Below are positions 43,777 through 55,481 of a stretch of DNA of 64,000 bases, in pieces. Where the stretch lies: positions 248,001 through 312,000 of the forward strand of contig JAKJXP020000040.1 in assembly GCA_022225965.2 (NCBI GenBank). The letters are read 5' to 3'. Positions within the stretch are counted from its first letter, which is position 1. Each line of letters opens with the position of its first letter. The position numbers were made by a program, and so were the translations under genes. The notes under the pieces were generated by a model. It made no database searches and was not told the DNA's origin. It saw nothing but the letters and a program-made list of their open reading frames with translations. Source of the DNA: Diatrype stigma. Taxonomy: Eukaryota; Ascomycota; Sordariomycetes; Xylariales; Diatrypaceae.

Positions 43777-45642
43777 TTTTTCTGTCGGGTGGGTGGAAGA
43801 AAAGGTGGCTGAGGTTCTGAGCGCGGGTTAGTAGGGTATCAAGTTGGAGCAACAACTTGTTTGCGCGCGATGGTGTGAGATGCAGAAGAGATTTAAGTGA
43901 GGGGGGGCGAGGAAAAAATAGACAGGAATTAGTGGGGGACAATACGCACCAGAATATTAGAATCTACCGCGGGGAAGTATAATCTTGAGGCCCAGAGGGA
44001 TGCTCAAGAGAGTTGGAATGTGATAGAACAAAGGCAAGCCTTAGATATCAAAGATCGGGGTGGATTGAGCTTCAAAGACCAAAGCGACCGTAAAGGGTGT
44101 CTGGTCCAGCTGCAAGTAGACGATAGGTCAAGTGATTGAGGGGTGGCTTATTTTTCGGAGGAGGAAAAATAAAGCGAGAAGTCGGCAGTATCGCGTCCTT
44201 GTCTAATTCCTCGGTCTATCGTGATGTACGGGCGGTGGCAAGGTGAGAAGAAAATGTAAGGTGAAGAAGGTAGGAGGCAGGTCGTGGCGTGGCGTGGGCG
44301 TGCGTAGGTGTAGAAATGGAGGATTTTCTGGGTTTTCCGGATTTTTTTGGCGGATTTCTTTTTCTGATGATGAAGATTTGGGCGAGAACAGAAATGAAGC
44401 ACGAACTGGGGAGATCGTACTAATTATCTGATTCTCTTTTTTGGATTTTTTGTTTTTTTCTGTGACGAGCTGGCGATACAAGGGTTGTCAAGTCGTTGGG
44501 AAAAGAAGAAGGAGAGGGAAGGATTAGACCCTGCAACAGCTTCTGAAAATTTCAATATCGTTCCCGTCCCAGGCGCGCCTGCTACTGCTGAAGCACACAA
44601 AAAAATTAGACGGAGAAAGGTGGGGCTAATCGGCTCTGGCAGTCTGGCTGGCTGTCGCTGTCTGGGAACCTTGGAAGGGACTTTGCCATAGGGACAAAGA
44701 ACAGCCAAATTGGAGGTACCTTGCCAGTGCCTTATCAAACCTATCACATCTGTTCTGTCTCACTAGGAAGGAACCTTACATAATACACTTTGAATCACCT
44801 TAGCAAGAACTTGCAGAGTGCAACTGTATATTACCTACCTAGGTACCTACTAATTAAGTGTCTAGCAGTCCTAGGTACCTACAAAGTAGGTGCTCAAGCA
44901 CTGGTGGATGGCAAAAGGCACTTAATTCATAATTCAAAGTGTCCCAAGGAATCTCCGTATTATCGGATATACCTAGTAGGGATAGAATGTATGAAGCCTC
45001 AACTCATTTGAGCTTGATAGGGTTTCCCCAGGTCGTACGTGCCAGGGGTAGGGCCATACTACTTCCAGATGACCAGCTTTTGACTCCTTACAATTAATGT
45101 TTAATAACTTTAACTTATTCCAACTCACAAAGAGCACTCGGGATTATTGGATGTGTGAATAGTTCACTCGTATGCATTCTAAGTACTTTCTATCCATATA
45201 TGAAGGGGATCTTACCTACTTTCTGAGTGGCTGTGAAAGGTACCTATGGCTTGTGGTATTCGTGAAAATGGAACAAGTATAGCAAGGATCAGGAGTTAGA
45301 AGCTAATCCAGACACAAAATCGTCGTCAGTAATTATCGACGTGTTCCTACCTCTCCTCTAAGCAATGGAAGCCTGGATGTCTAGATAACCGTACCTGTCA
45401 ATAGGCTACCTAGGTACCTGCCGCCTGCCGCTGTACCTACATACCATGCTGTGTAGTAGGTACTGGTAGGTATGTATGGATGTATGTAGATATACCCCTC
45501 CCCCATGTTACGTAATCCGTGCCTGCTCAGTCGGAGATATCGCAGTTAAGAGCTGACAAGCACGGATGGGGCGCTGAAGGAGGAACGTCTCAGGGATTTC
45601 AGGGATGGATGGAGGGTCCAGTGAGGGTCCGTCGTCCCCATC

Positions 45643-45677
45643 TGCCCACTGCCCACTGCCCACTGCCCACTGCCCAC
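45643..45677. repeat. 7-bp minisatellite, five copies of TGCCCAC
   Basis: Five perfect tandem copies of TGCCCAC in the pab1-hul5 spacer. Confidence 0.9.
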
Positions 45678-46380
45678 CACTTAACACCTCAAGGCTTGAC
45701 GCCATACACCAGAGTCTCTTGAGCACATGTGGTTTCTAGCCTACGCAGTACGTAGTTAGTTATCGGCGTCTTGCGGCTTGCGTCTTGCGTATTGCGCAGT
45801 TGCGATAAGTATTTGGCGGGGCAAGATTTGTACGTGCTGCCACCTGCACTGGTGATAGCGGTCGAAGACGACGGAATCTGGGGCAATGCTGACCGATAAA
45901 GCTCCATATTAGGTAAGGGTAATACGTACCTCACCACCATAACCACCTGGATGAATACCTACATGCCTACATACCGGGCATACCAAGCAGCAATTCGTAC
46001 CTACATACCCAGTAACCCAGGCTGCCCTTTGCACGCATATGCGCATACCTTCGTCGGCGCAAGACCACCTTACATGCCTATGCCTATGCCTATGCCTGCC
46101 TCTGACCTACGTCGTGGCTTCCAATCTGCCCGAAGCTTCCAGGAACCATCCTGCCATTCTGCACCACCCTTCTCTGATCTCGTGTTCACCCTGTCCTGTA
46201 TGTCTTTCCCAAATATAATCCTCCTGGGTCTCCTAGATGTCTCTTTCCCGCTTCTGTTCCTAGTACTAACCTTCTAAGTACAGGACTGTACCTACTGATA
46301 ATAGCTAGATCACGGCATCGGCATCTATGCTGATGATGACTCCGATTCACGGAACGCCGTCGTGACGAAGCCTTTCCCAA

Positions 46381-46401
46381 CACACACACACACACACACA
46401 C
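46381..46401. repeat. (CA)10 microsatellite in the hul5 leader region
   Basis: A perfect CA run of about ten and a half units, some 130 bases before the hul5 start codon. Confidence 0.95.
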
Positions 46402-46533
46402 CCTATATCCCAAACTTCTGCAACGCTTTGAGGCCGTTCGGTCATTTTCAGACAGTTCGAATACTTTCGAACCCGGGTTTCAAGAGCGATCGGATACAGA
46501 CAACATATTCATCGGTGCTCTTGCCCACCCACA

Positions 46534-49500
46534 ATGTCTGCCTTCTCGACGTTTTCGGGCTCCTCTAGGAGGCCCCGGAATGTCAACCTGAGTGGACAGC
46601 GCACAAATCCGTGGGCTACCTCAAGCTGGTCGCCATCCAACGCGGGTGCCTCAAAGTCGGTCGCGCAAGCACAGGCCGAGCGTGAGAAACGGCACAGAGA
46701 CCGTCAAGAGCTAAATGCTGCCTTGAAACTACAACGTGTATGGAGGGGCCATAGAGATCGTCAAGTGGTTAAGCAAAGACACCGTGGGGATTATGATGCT
46801 CTCTATAGCCAGCCAGCGCCAAACAATTTGCGGGATCGAGTACATCTGGCATTCCCCCTTATCTTAGCTCTTTTTGACGCGCCCAGACAAGACGATCAAC
46901 GTCGTTTAGACCTGTTTGTTCAGGATTTGGCTAGCTGTGCCTCCCTCTCAGAGATACCCCAACAATCTACTTCGACCGTCTGGGATCGATTAGCACAGCT
47001 TCTCGTAAAAGCTATGGAGAGGTATGGTATTAACAGTCAGCTCATCTATTAAGCTACATCTCACTAACGTATTCTCCAATAGACGGCCAGCAAGCTCATC
47101 ACAGCCTCTTTTAAGCCTCCTAGTTGGCATTGTTAGAAAGCGACCAGCCTCCATCCTCCCTATCTTTGACCGATACTACAAGCTTCTTGCTCGGTACTTT
47201 GAGGAAAGCGGGCATGCAGGCCTCACTGTAGAACATCAGGAAATACTCGCTGCAGCTGTTTCTGCCCCGTTAGGATCCGATCCGAGTAATGGTAAGCATA
47301 TTTAATTCGATGTTCATATTTGAGGGGTGGGGTATTATAGTACCGTGATATTAGTGTGGTGTTACTGCTAGCCCCTATTTCTTTATTTTAGGGGTGAGGT
47401 CGTCGAGTTGTATACTAATTTGTTTCAGGATGCACAGACCTACGGGCTTACCAAGCATTTGCCTACTGCTTCTTGAGTTCACCACGGCTTATTTTCCTAC
47501 ACCAAAATGCCGCACAGATCGCGAGAGTTTTGGATCTCGACGCCCTGTCCCAGAGCATTGTTGATGCTTTCACAACTGGACAACGCACCAATGTGACCTC
47601 AAAGGATGGGTTGCTTTGGCTATTAGCACACTTCATTGCATTGAACCGTTCGGTTCCGACAACACAAAGTTCAAGGTATCTTGAGGCGCTATATCTCCAG
47701 TTATCTCTCGTTGCTAGCGACGTACGCATACGATCTTCTCTGACCGAAGACGATGACGACGACGATGAGGATGACGATCCATCAGACATCAATATAAAGA
47801 GAGGTATCAAAGAACTAGGACCATTGCCATCATATATAGCCAGTCAACTGGAATTTCTTGTGAATGAGGATGGGATCTCAGCACTCCTCAGTAGATTCAC
47901 TTCGTAGGTTTTCTGGTTATGACCCCCTAAATGCGAACATTTTACTGACCAGAACTAGCACTGCGTCTGCTTCAAATAGCCTCGCCGACGATGCCAGTTT
48001 GCTTGCAGGATACACCCTTATACTCCTACGATGTTTCCCCAACTACGGCGATGATATTAAGATGAGACTCTTTCAAGGCGATATTTCAACACCTGGTTCT
48101 TCTGGTTCAGCTGCCGTATCTTGCGTCAAGTACCTTTGGAAGGCGGCCTCAAGATCTAAGGTACTAAACAACATCCAAAAGGACTCGGCATCTATCGCTG
48201 TTCTCCTCCAAGAAGATGTGGTACATGATCGGGAATGGCGTACTATTTTACTCTTTCTTGAACTATATAATTTCCTTCTGAGAGTTACTGACGACGAGGA
48301 CTTTTTACAACCACAAAATCCATTAGCCTCGCAACACAGCCCCGCAACATCACGAATACGCTCTAGCAACTTGAATCTCCTGGAGCTAAAGCAGCTCATC
48401 GAATTCCTCAAGAACCTGTCATTCACACTCTACCATGACCTCGACAATATTTTCCCATCTACGTCGCAACCAGTCCAGCTAAACAGCTTCGTGGGCTTCG
48501 GAGGCCCAAGGACCGCAAACAACCGAGACACAGCCAACAAGCTAGTCCCCTCATCTTTTGCAGGTATCATTGGGATGGACGTCCTTGGATTGAGAAACAC
48601 TGTTGTCACAACATTACATTCGCTGTACGAAAGAGATTCTCGGAGATCATTTTTGCCCAAGGGATTCTGGCTCATGCCGAAGAAGTTTGACATGAGAAGC
48701 TTCGTTTCTGCCGCAGTACTCGAAGAGCAGCAGAAGGACGAGATGGACCAAGGTGAAGAATCCGACTCGGATGGTGAGGGTCAAACCTCTTTCCATAACG
48801 CTACTATATCACGTCTATCACGTGCGGCACGCATCGAGCAAAACAGAGGCAGGGGTAGCCGGGAGAAATTTCGGGCTAAACTTGAGCCAAAACTCGAGAT
48901 ACTGCGTAATATGCCTTTTATTATACCTTTTGATATCAGAGTCCAGATCTTTCGAGAGTTCGTCAACTTGGACAAGGACAAGCGACGTGGGGGTAATATC
49001 GACCCTGACAGATGGCGACTTTGGATTCTGCAGGGTGACTCATTTTCGGGGCCTTCTACCAGAGGAAGAGAAGTCCTAGGACGACACAGTGCCAGAGTGA
49101 AGCGAGGGGTCGTGTTCGATGATGCCTTCAACCAATTCTACACTCTTGGTGAGGGTCTAAAAGAGCCTATTCAAATAACCTTCGTTGATCAATTTGACCA
49201 GCCCGAAGCCGGCATTGATGGGGGCGGTGTTACTAAGGAGTTCCTCACCAGCATTGCTGATGAAGCTTTCAACCCGGGTCCAGGTGGGCACAACTTCTTC
49301 GCGGCCAACAAGCAAAACCTGCTATACCCGAACCCGACTGCATTTGACGAAAAGGCGGAACAGCTCCGGTTCTCCGGCTTCAAGGAAGGATCCGCCGAGT
49401 GGGTAAACGGCATGCAAGACCTTGCGAAGAGGTATGAATTTCTCGGGCGCATCGTGGGAAAGTGCATGTATGAAGGGATTCTCGTTGATATTGCGTTCGC

Positions 49501-50281
49501 CCCCTTCTTTCTTCTAAAGTGGTCATCCTCTGGACAGAGTGTGTCTGCTGATTACCGCGCCAACCTGAACGACCTGCGCGATCTAGATCCTGAACTCTAC
49601 CAAGGCCTGATCAACCTCAAGAATTATCCTGGTGACGTCGGCGACCTCTCACTGAACTTTGCGATTACGGACCAAATCAGAACTCCAGATGGTGGGGTTC
49701 GGACGGTTACCCGCCCACTCCGCAAGGATGGCGAAAATATCACGGTTACGAACAAAGACCGCCCACTATATATATCCTATGTTGCAAGCCACCGCCTCGT
49801 TGCCCAACCCTACCGGCAAACGAAGGCCTTCCTACGCGGTCTCGGATCTATTATCAATCCTGCTTGGCTGTCTATGTTCAACCAGTCAGAATTGCAGCGG
49901 CTGGTCGGTGGCGATAGCTCCGAGATTGACGTTGAGGATCTACGGCACAACACAATCTATTCAGGCCTCTACGCCATCGGTGACGACGGCATGGAGCATC
50001 CAACGGTCCAGATGTTCTGGCAAGTCATGCACAGTTTCCACGACGAGGAACGTAGAGAAGTGCTCAAATACGTCACATCAACGCCTCGCGCACCACTGCT
50101 CGGTTTCTCCCAACTAAGCCCGCACTTCAGCATAAGGGACGGTGGCATCGACGAGGAGCGGCTCCCCAGCACGAGTACCTGCGTCAACCTACTCAAGCTA
50201 CCCCGGTACTCGAACCCAGAGACGTTGAAGAACAAGCTGCTATACGCGATCAAGTCGGGAGCCGGGTTTGATCTCAGCTAA
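46534..50281 (+). CDS. hul5: HECT E3 ubiquitin ligase of the Hul5/UBE3C type
   Basis: Hul5/UBE3C extends ubiquitin chains on proteasome-bound and misfolded proteins. Four exons fit: 46534-47021, 47083-47291, 47429-47903 and 47959-50281, about 1164 aa, all phases agreeing. The last acceptor could instead be at 47953 (two more residues). An IQ-like helix, LQRVWRGHRDRQ, stands near residue 67, as in UBE3C. The HECT domain fills the last 350 or so residues, including GIDGGGVTKEFLTS, LGRIVGKCMYEGILVDI and the catalytic loop with Cys at about residue 1132 (PSTSTCVNLLKLP). The C-terminal tail is complete. The third intron is short (55 nt) with donor GTAGGT. Domain order and length match the family well. 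Confidence 0.93.
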
Positions 50282-50854
50282 GCTCGCGGCCGTGTGGCGA
50301 GCCAGCCAAATGGTGATAGCTGGACGGGAGTGAATAGGAGAGGATGGATCACTGCATTGGCGGTTACGAATTGATGGAAATGGGGCGTTCAGGAAGACAG
50401 TTGATGGCAACCCTTTGTATTTATGAGGTGCACTCAGTGACTTTGCATAGGGATTCCACTTATTGGACGAAGAAGCCACGACATAGATGAGTAAATTGAT
50501 GCTTGCCCAATCAATCAACTACAGTTCACTTCCGTAGCTAAAGGGCAGCTGGGAACTTAATCCTAGTCCATTTTGCTCGTCATCATCTCCCATTTAGTAC
50601 TGCTTTCTACAAGCTCTAACTATAACACAAGACGTTTGATGGCGTTTGGCTCTGGAGATAAGACCGGCTAGTCCTTTGGGACTAAATCGTTATACATCGC
50701 GCATATTTACATACTTCGGATAGGCTTGGCTTGAGCGCAGGTAAGTATCTTAGGTTATCACAGGGATCGTCCAGTATCAATAAGGGATAGAGCCCCGCTA
50801 TAGATATTAAGGGGGCTAAACTAAGAAACGCGTAACAGAAGGGAGCACTCCTAA
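50282..50854. other. Convergent spacer between hul5 and the P450 gene
   Basis: The 3' ends of two converging genes meet here. No gene or notable repeat is seen. Confidence 0.5.
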
Positions 50855-52702
50855 TCAATCTATCGTGAAGTCAATATCCTCAATGCTCACGCCTCTATCA
50901 CCACCACCAACTGCCCTCCTCGAGATGACCACCTTCACTGGCTCCGTCGGTTCCAAGATGTGGACCGGAAGCCCCGTGTCCTTCTTCCGGGGCACCGCGA
51001 TGGCGCCGCCACCGCCGCCCGGCGCGCACATGTCGAAGGCCAGCACGACCAGCGCCACGAAGGCGAGGATCTCGTGCTGCGCGAAGTGGCGACCGGGACA
51101 CAGCGTCTTGCCGCCGCCGAAGGCGCGGAACGCGGCCGGGTGTCTTGACTGCTGCTGCTGTTTCGGCCGTTGCTGTTGCTGTTCCGGTCCACCATCTCCA
51201 TCGCCTTTCCGAACACCACCACCACCATGAGACAGAGGCAAGAACCGGCTCGGGTTGAACGCCTCGACGTCGTCGCCCCAGATGCCCCGGTCGGCGTGGA
51301 TGACGCCGCCGGCGACCTGCACGATAGCGCCCTTCTTGAGCGCGTACCGCCCCGCCAGCACCGTGTCCTCCCGCACCTTGCGGTTCGAGAAGTTGTCCGA
51401 TCCCAGCCGCAGGCACTCGCTGAACACGGCCGCTAGGGTCGGGCAGCGCTCGCGGAGGCCGGGGATCCGGAGCTCGCGGCGCTTGTTGGTGTTGGGGGGT
51501 TCCTTGTCGTCTCGCCCTCCTCGCGGCGGCGGTGGCGGTGGTGCTAGGTCGTCGGTAATGGTAATGGCGGCTTCGACCTCGTCTCGCACGGCCGCCAGGA
51601 GCGCCGCGTCGGCATACAGCCGCGCCAGGATCCAGAACGTCGTCGTCGTCGTGTTGACGATGCCCGCGAACAGGAACGAGAGCTCGGACCGCGCCGCCGC
51701 GCGCAGCGTCCAGCCGTGCTTGAGCGCGAGCTCGACCCTCTGCCGGATGATCCACGACGACGAGCTTCCTTCCCCTCCACTTCCATTCTTTTTGCCATCG
51801 TCATGATCACCAAGATGCCGCCCCGCCTCGAGGTAATCCCCGAGCGCGGCCGCGAGCCGCTCGCGGCCCTCGTAGGCCCGCCGCGCCGTCAGGGCCGGCT
51901 GCACGTTCACCAGCAGCGAGACCAGCCCGTGGTCGAAGTCCCAGAACGCCTCCTCCAGCGACCCGTCCAGCGCGATCGGGTTCGCGGGCCCGTACAGGTA
52001 CCGCGCCGTGCCGACCGTGACGAGGTGTCGGACCCAGAGGAGCAGGTCCGTCGTCGTAGTACCAGCAGCGGTTCCTGCTGCGTCGAGAGTTAGGGGTAAG
52101 GACGCGGCGTAGGCGACGACCTCGCTCTGAAGCTCGCGCGCGGCGGCGAGCGTCAGCTCGCTTAGGTACGGGCCGGGCCCGAGGGCGTGATAGACGAGGT
52201 CCTGGATCTCGGCGAGGTAGCCCGGCTGCTGCCGTTGCTGCTGTTCGCCGTCATCGTCAGGCGGCGGCTCGAGGTTCCGGCGTACGATGGCCATGGTGGC
52301 GTCGTCGAGCCCCAGCACGGGCTGCGTCACCTCGGGGATGATGGGGGTGAAGGACAGGGCCCTGCTGGCGCGCTGGACGGCGGCGGCGAGGGCCGGGCTC
52401 GTGACGACGTAGACGCGCTGGTTCAGGACGCGCATCGTGAAGATGGGCAGGGACCGGTGGCGCAGGCCCAGGTCCTTGACGTACCGCCCGCCCCGCAGGG
52501 CCATGCCGAGCAGGTGGCCGACGAACGGAATCGGGATCAGCGTGGGCGCCACCACGGGCGGCTCGCGCGGGTCGTCCTGCCGGCTGGAGAGCTGCCAGGC
52601 GAGGGCGTAGAGCGTAAGGATTCCCGCCATCCACGCTACGGTCGTGGCTGTGGCTGCTGTGGGAGGCCAGCCTTCCGGGCGCGAGACTTCTTCTATCGAC
52701 AT
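50855..52702 (-). CDS. Cytochrome P450 monooxygenase, CYP7/CYP8-like
   Basis: The single 615-residue exon is a microsomal P450. A signal-anchor helix lies at about residues 17-37, then a proline-rich hinge. The I helix reads FAGIVNTTTTTFW and the K helix ExxR is ECLR. The heme loop is FGGGKTLCPGR, with the axial cysteine at about residue 535. The AGxxNTxxxxFW form of the I helix, with Asn where most P450s have an acid, recalls CYP7/CYP8 and related fungal P450s. The protein is longer than usual because of low-complexity inserts (a GQ-rich stretch before the heme loop and a PPPPPPRGG stretch). No biosynthetic neighbours exist, so the substrate is unknown. Start at ATG 52702, directly before the anchor. 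Confidence 0.9.
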   Translation of the reverse strand: MSIEEVSRPEGWPPTAATATTVAWMAGILTLYALAWQLSSRQDDPREPPVVAPTLIPIPFVGHLLGMALRGGRYVKDLGLRHRSLPIFTMRVLNQRVYVVTSPALAAAVQRASRALSFTPIIPEVTQPVLGLDDATMAIVRRNLEPPPDDDGEQQQRQQPGYLAEIQDLVYHALGPGPYLSELTLAAARELQSEVVAYAASLPLTLDAAGTAAGTTTTDLLLWVRHLVTVGTARYLYGPANPIALDGSLEEAFWDFDHGLVSLLVNVQPALTARRAYEGRERLAAALGDYLEAGRHLGDHDDGKKNGSGGEGSSSSWIIRQRVELALKHGWTLRAAARSELSFLFAGIVNTTTTTFWILARLYADAALLAAVRDEVEAAITITDDLAPPPPPPRGGRDDKEPPNTNKRRELRIPGLRERCPTLAAVFSECLRLGSDNFSNRKVREDTVLAGRYALKKGAIVQVAGGVIHADRGIWGDDVEAFNPSRFLPLSHGGGGVRKGDGDGGPEQQQQRPKQQQQSRHPAAFRAFGGGKTLCPGRHFAQHEILAFVALVVLAFDMCAPGGGGGAIAVPRKKDTGLPVHILEPTEPVKVVISRRAVGGGDRGVSIEDIDFTID

Positions 52703-53755
52703 CTTGCTCTCGCTCGCTACACAACCGCCACTGCGGGCGGGTATTATATGAGGCTCAAAGAGGCGAATTCCTCTAGTAAGTAGGGCGTAGAAGTATAGTT
52801 TCCTATTGGATCTGAATTAGGTAGGCTTCACCAAGCACTCAACTCGGGATGTTCATATACCGTCAGATACTTCTCCTCAGGTATATATATATGATCGAGC
52901 TCGTGGGGTGGAAGGTATGGTATTGTCTAGTAAGTAAAATCACGATACCTCGTTCGATCACAGCTACAGGTGACTTCACCTCTTAAAACACAGCTTTTCT
53001 CTATGACCGCACTTAACCGTATCTACAGGGATCAACGTATCCCCCGCAACCACCCTCCTGGATGTAACTATTCAGCGTACCATTCCCAACATGGGAAAAT
53101 CTGGTCGCCCCTTGAGAACCCACATCCAGCTTCCAGTCTCGTCGAATGATGTAACGTTAATAAGGCAGCGCTTAGCCATGTTTCTCTGGTCCTCTGGTCA
53201 CGTAGGGGCGAGGTTTTGTCGCGTCCCCTCCCCAACATAGGTAGGTAGTGAGCGAAAGGATAGTAGACCGATACAAGTTTAGGTGAATTTAGCCATGCCC
53301 GTAAGCACCGCTCTTACTTTGCTTATTACATCTCGGATGAAAATGGAACTCGATCGGTGGGGAGCGTATGCCCTTCTTATAGTGGACGTGGGGAATCCCT
53401 GCCAATCTGTAAGTCTCGAACCAGAGAGCCGTCATCGAAACTGACATGGTGTAGATATCCATCCTCCAGTGAGTAAAACCCACAACCGTATCATCACTAT
53501 CTGCATAAATAATAGACTACAGAGATCAAGGCCAGGGCTATACAGCAAGCAAACCGCGGGATTCTCTGCCATTGTGCATACTCATTGATCGGATAAATTT
53601 AGGACCCGCGATCTGGGGCGGCTTGTTCCGTTCTTGAGGTTTCGGAAACCATTGCATTCGACGGCAGTTTCGTCCAACCTGTATTGTCTCGTTCAGCTTC
53701 GACTTCCTTGTCTTTATCTTTTGTGCCTATTTAATCGGACGAGGACGTCTCCTGG
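52703..53755. other. Intergenic, P450 promoter side
   Basis: No gene is supported. A GTATATATATATGA-like run stands near 52878-52892, about 180 bases before the P450 start on its strand, and could serve as a TATA element. Confidence 0.45.
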
Positions 53756-54350
53756 CTAGACGACCAGTCGCCAGGACCATGCAGCTCCCTTCCAGTCCAC
53801 CCACCCGCTTTCGGGAGGTTCCTCGGGGTCGAGGTTGGACTCGACACGGACCACGTATCTTCCGCCTCCTTCATCGTCTTCGCTGTCGCCGTCGTCGTCA
53901 TAGTTGACACCAATATAATGCTTGCCCGTCATGGGATTGGACGGCACTGCCGGCGCTCTGCCCACGCGCCGGTCGAACCAATCTCTGATGGGTTGGTGGT
54001 TGGTAGCCGCCACGAACACGCGGTACCCCTTCCAGTCCCCGACGAAGTGCTCAAGTTCCCGGCCTTGGAACATCACGAAGTCGCCAGTCTGGTATCTGGG
54101 TCGGATGGCCAACTGAGGAAAGAACATACCCCCTCCTGTTCGTGTTGTTATCACGCTGCTGTTGGTCATCGCGTTGACTGCTGCACCCGGGGAGACATCG
54201 GTTGTAGTACAGCAAGGTCGAACATTTGGCTGATATCACGACCTAAGGGAATATTTCATTCAGTAAAGAATCAAATAGCTTACTTAGACATAGGGGATCC
54301 CCGATTTGGATGAGGTCAACGGTAAGATCTGGGGTTGTAGGGCATGATGT
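53756..54350 (-). pseudogene. Remnant of a fungal 2OG-Fe(II) oxygenase-like (TET/JBP-type) gene
   Basis: The open part at 54169-53756 reads GGGMFFPQLAIRPRY, then GDFVMFQGRELEHFVGDW, GYRVFVAATNHQP and an acidic tail. I recognise this block order from a fungal family that looks like a double-stranded beta-helix oxygenase: His in ELEHFV and Arg in GYR would be the distal metal and 2OG ligands. Upstream, after a 41-nt intron-like gap (54283-54243), another frame gives DLIQIGDPLCLS then RDISQMFDLAVLQ, which also fits the family. The frame then shifts by one base near 54190-54205 before the open part. The N-terminal half is missing. I call it a decayed gene; a sequencing indel is the alternative. 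The enzyme class is an inference. Confidence 0.45.
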
Positions 54351-55481
54351 ACTTATGTAGCCATAAATCTCCGTGCCTAGGGTATATGCCTTATTTACCT
54401 AGAACCAGTTCCTTGTCACCCTGTCTCTTTATGGAACGCTAGCATGCTCACATTAACTTGGGATTCAACACTCAACGGAGAAGCCGAGGTCATGTTGCAA
54501 AGAGAGCATCGTGTCCTGTGCAGTGTACTTGGAGCACTCGGCATGTCCAGGGTACCTACTAATTCCAATGCAACACAAATTCCCATGAACAGGAAATATA
54601 AAGTACATATATAGAAATTACTTACATACATGGTAGCAGTACACATGTAGAACCAGATCGAACTGTGCCCATACAACCAAGTCTCCAGGGCAAACCTGAC
54701 GACCGCTTGATGAATCTAGGAAAAACAGACAAACCACGAAACCATGGCCAGTAAAAGCTGATTTAGGCAGAAGTCACATCTTTCATTGCTTGAATAACCA
54801 GCAAGTAGAAGCGAGGCCACTGGATTATGTATTCATGGTCCAATATGCGGAAGTGATGATATCAGGAAAGGTACCTGCTTATATGATCTTGTCAAAGTAC
54901 TACCTCATGCTTCAATACATTGTAGATATCATCCTCATAGGTATATAAAGGCAGCAAGCAACATACATTGATAGTACAAAAGGCTATCTCTTTACCTACC
55001 TAAAAAGAAGGCATGGAATACTTAACCTACATGCACCAGAATACGTGAAACCGCCCTTTGGTGCAGCACAGCTGTTGGGTATTCAGGTCCGTTCATGCCT
55101 TCACATCACAGTATCTAAGTACATGTGCATATATATACACGCACACACACGCACACACATACACACCGAATTTTCAAAACGAGATCAGAGGCAGAGACAG
55201 AGGCAAAGGCAGCTGCAGAGATTCACACAAATTACCACACCCTGATTGTTCGGTTTTGGCATCTACCCTGACCACCGCACAAATCAGCAACCCCTTCTAC
55301 AACACAACACAACACAACGCCGTACCACACCGGCACCTTCACCCTCACCCACAACCCACAAAGCTACAACACAACAACAAAAAATTCGAACCTGTCGAAT
55401 TCCGTGTCCCAACTACAGCTTGCCTGCCCATCGTAACTACTACCTGCCTGTTCCCGTCCATCCATCCATTGATCTGAAGCC
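54351..55481. other. Intergenic, leader of the two-TM protein gene
   Basis: No gene is supported. An ACAC/GCAC microsatellite lies at 55139-55168, followed by AGAGGCAGAGACAGAGGC-like units and, from 55300, CAAC-rich leader-like sequence. Confidence 0.5.

Larger units (their letters stand above)
43777..46533. other. Divergent promoter region between pab1 and hul5
   Basis: About 2.8 kb without a supportable gene. It contains T- and A-rich runs near 44340-44470 (pab1 side), CCTAGGTACC motifs at 44836-44848 and 44870-44880, a TGCCCAC minisatellite at 45643-45677, TATGCC copies at about 46078-46098 and a CA repeat at 46381-46401. Confidence 0.5.
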
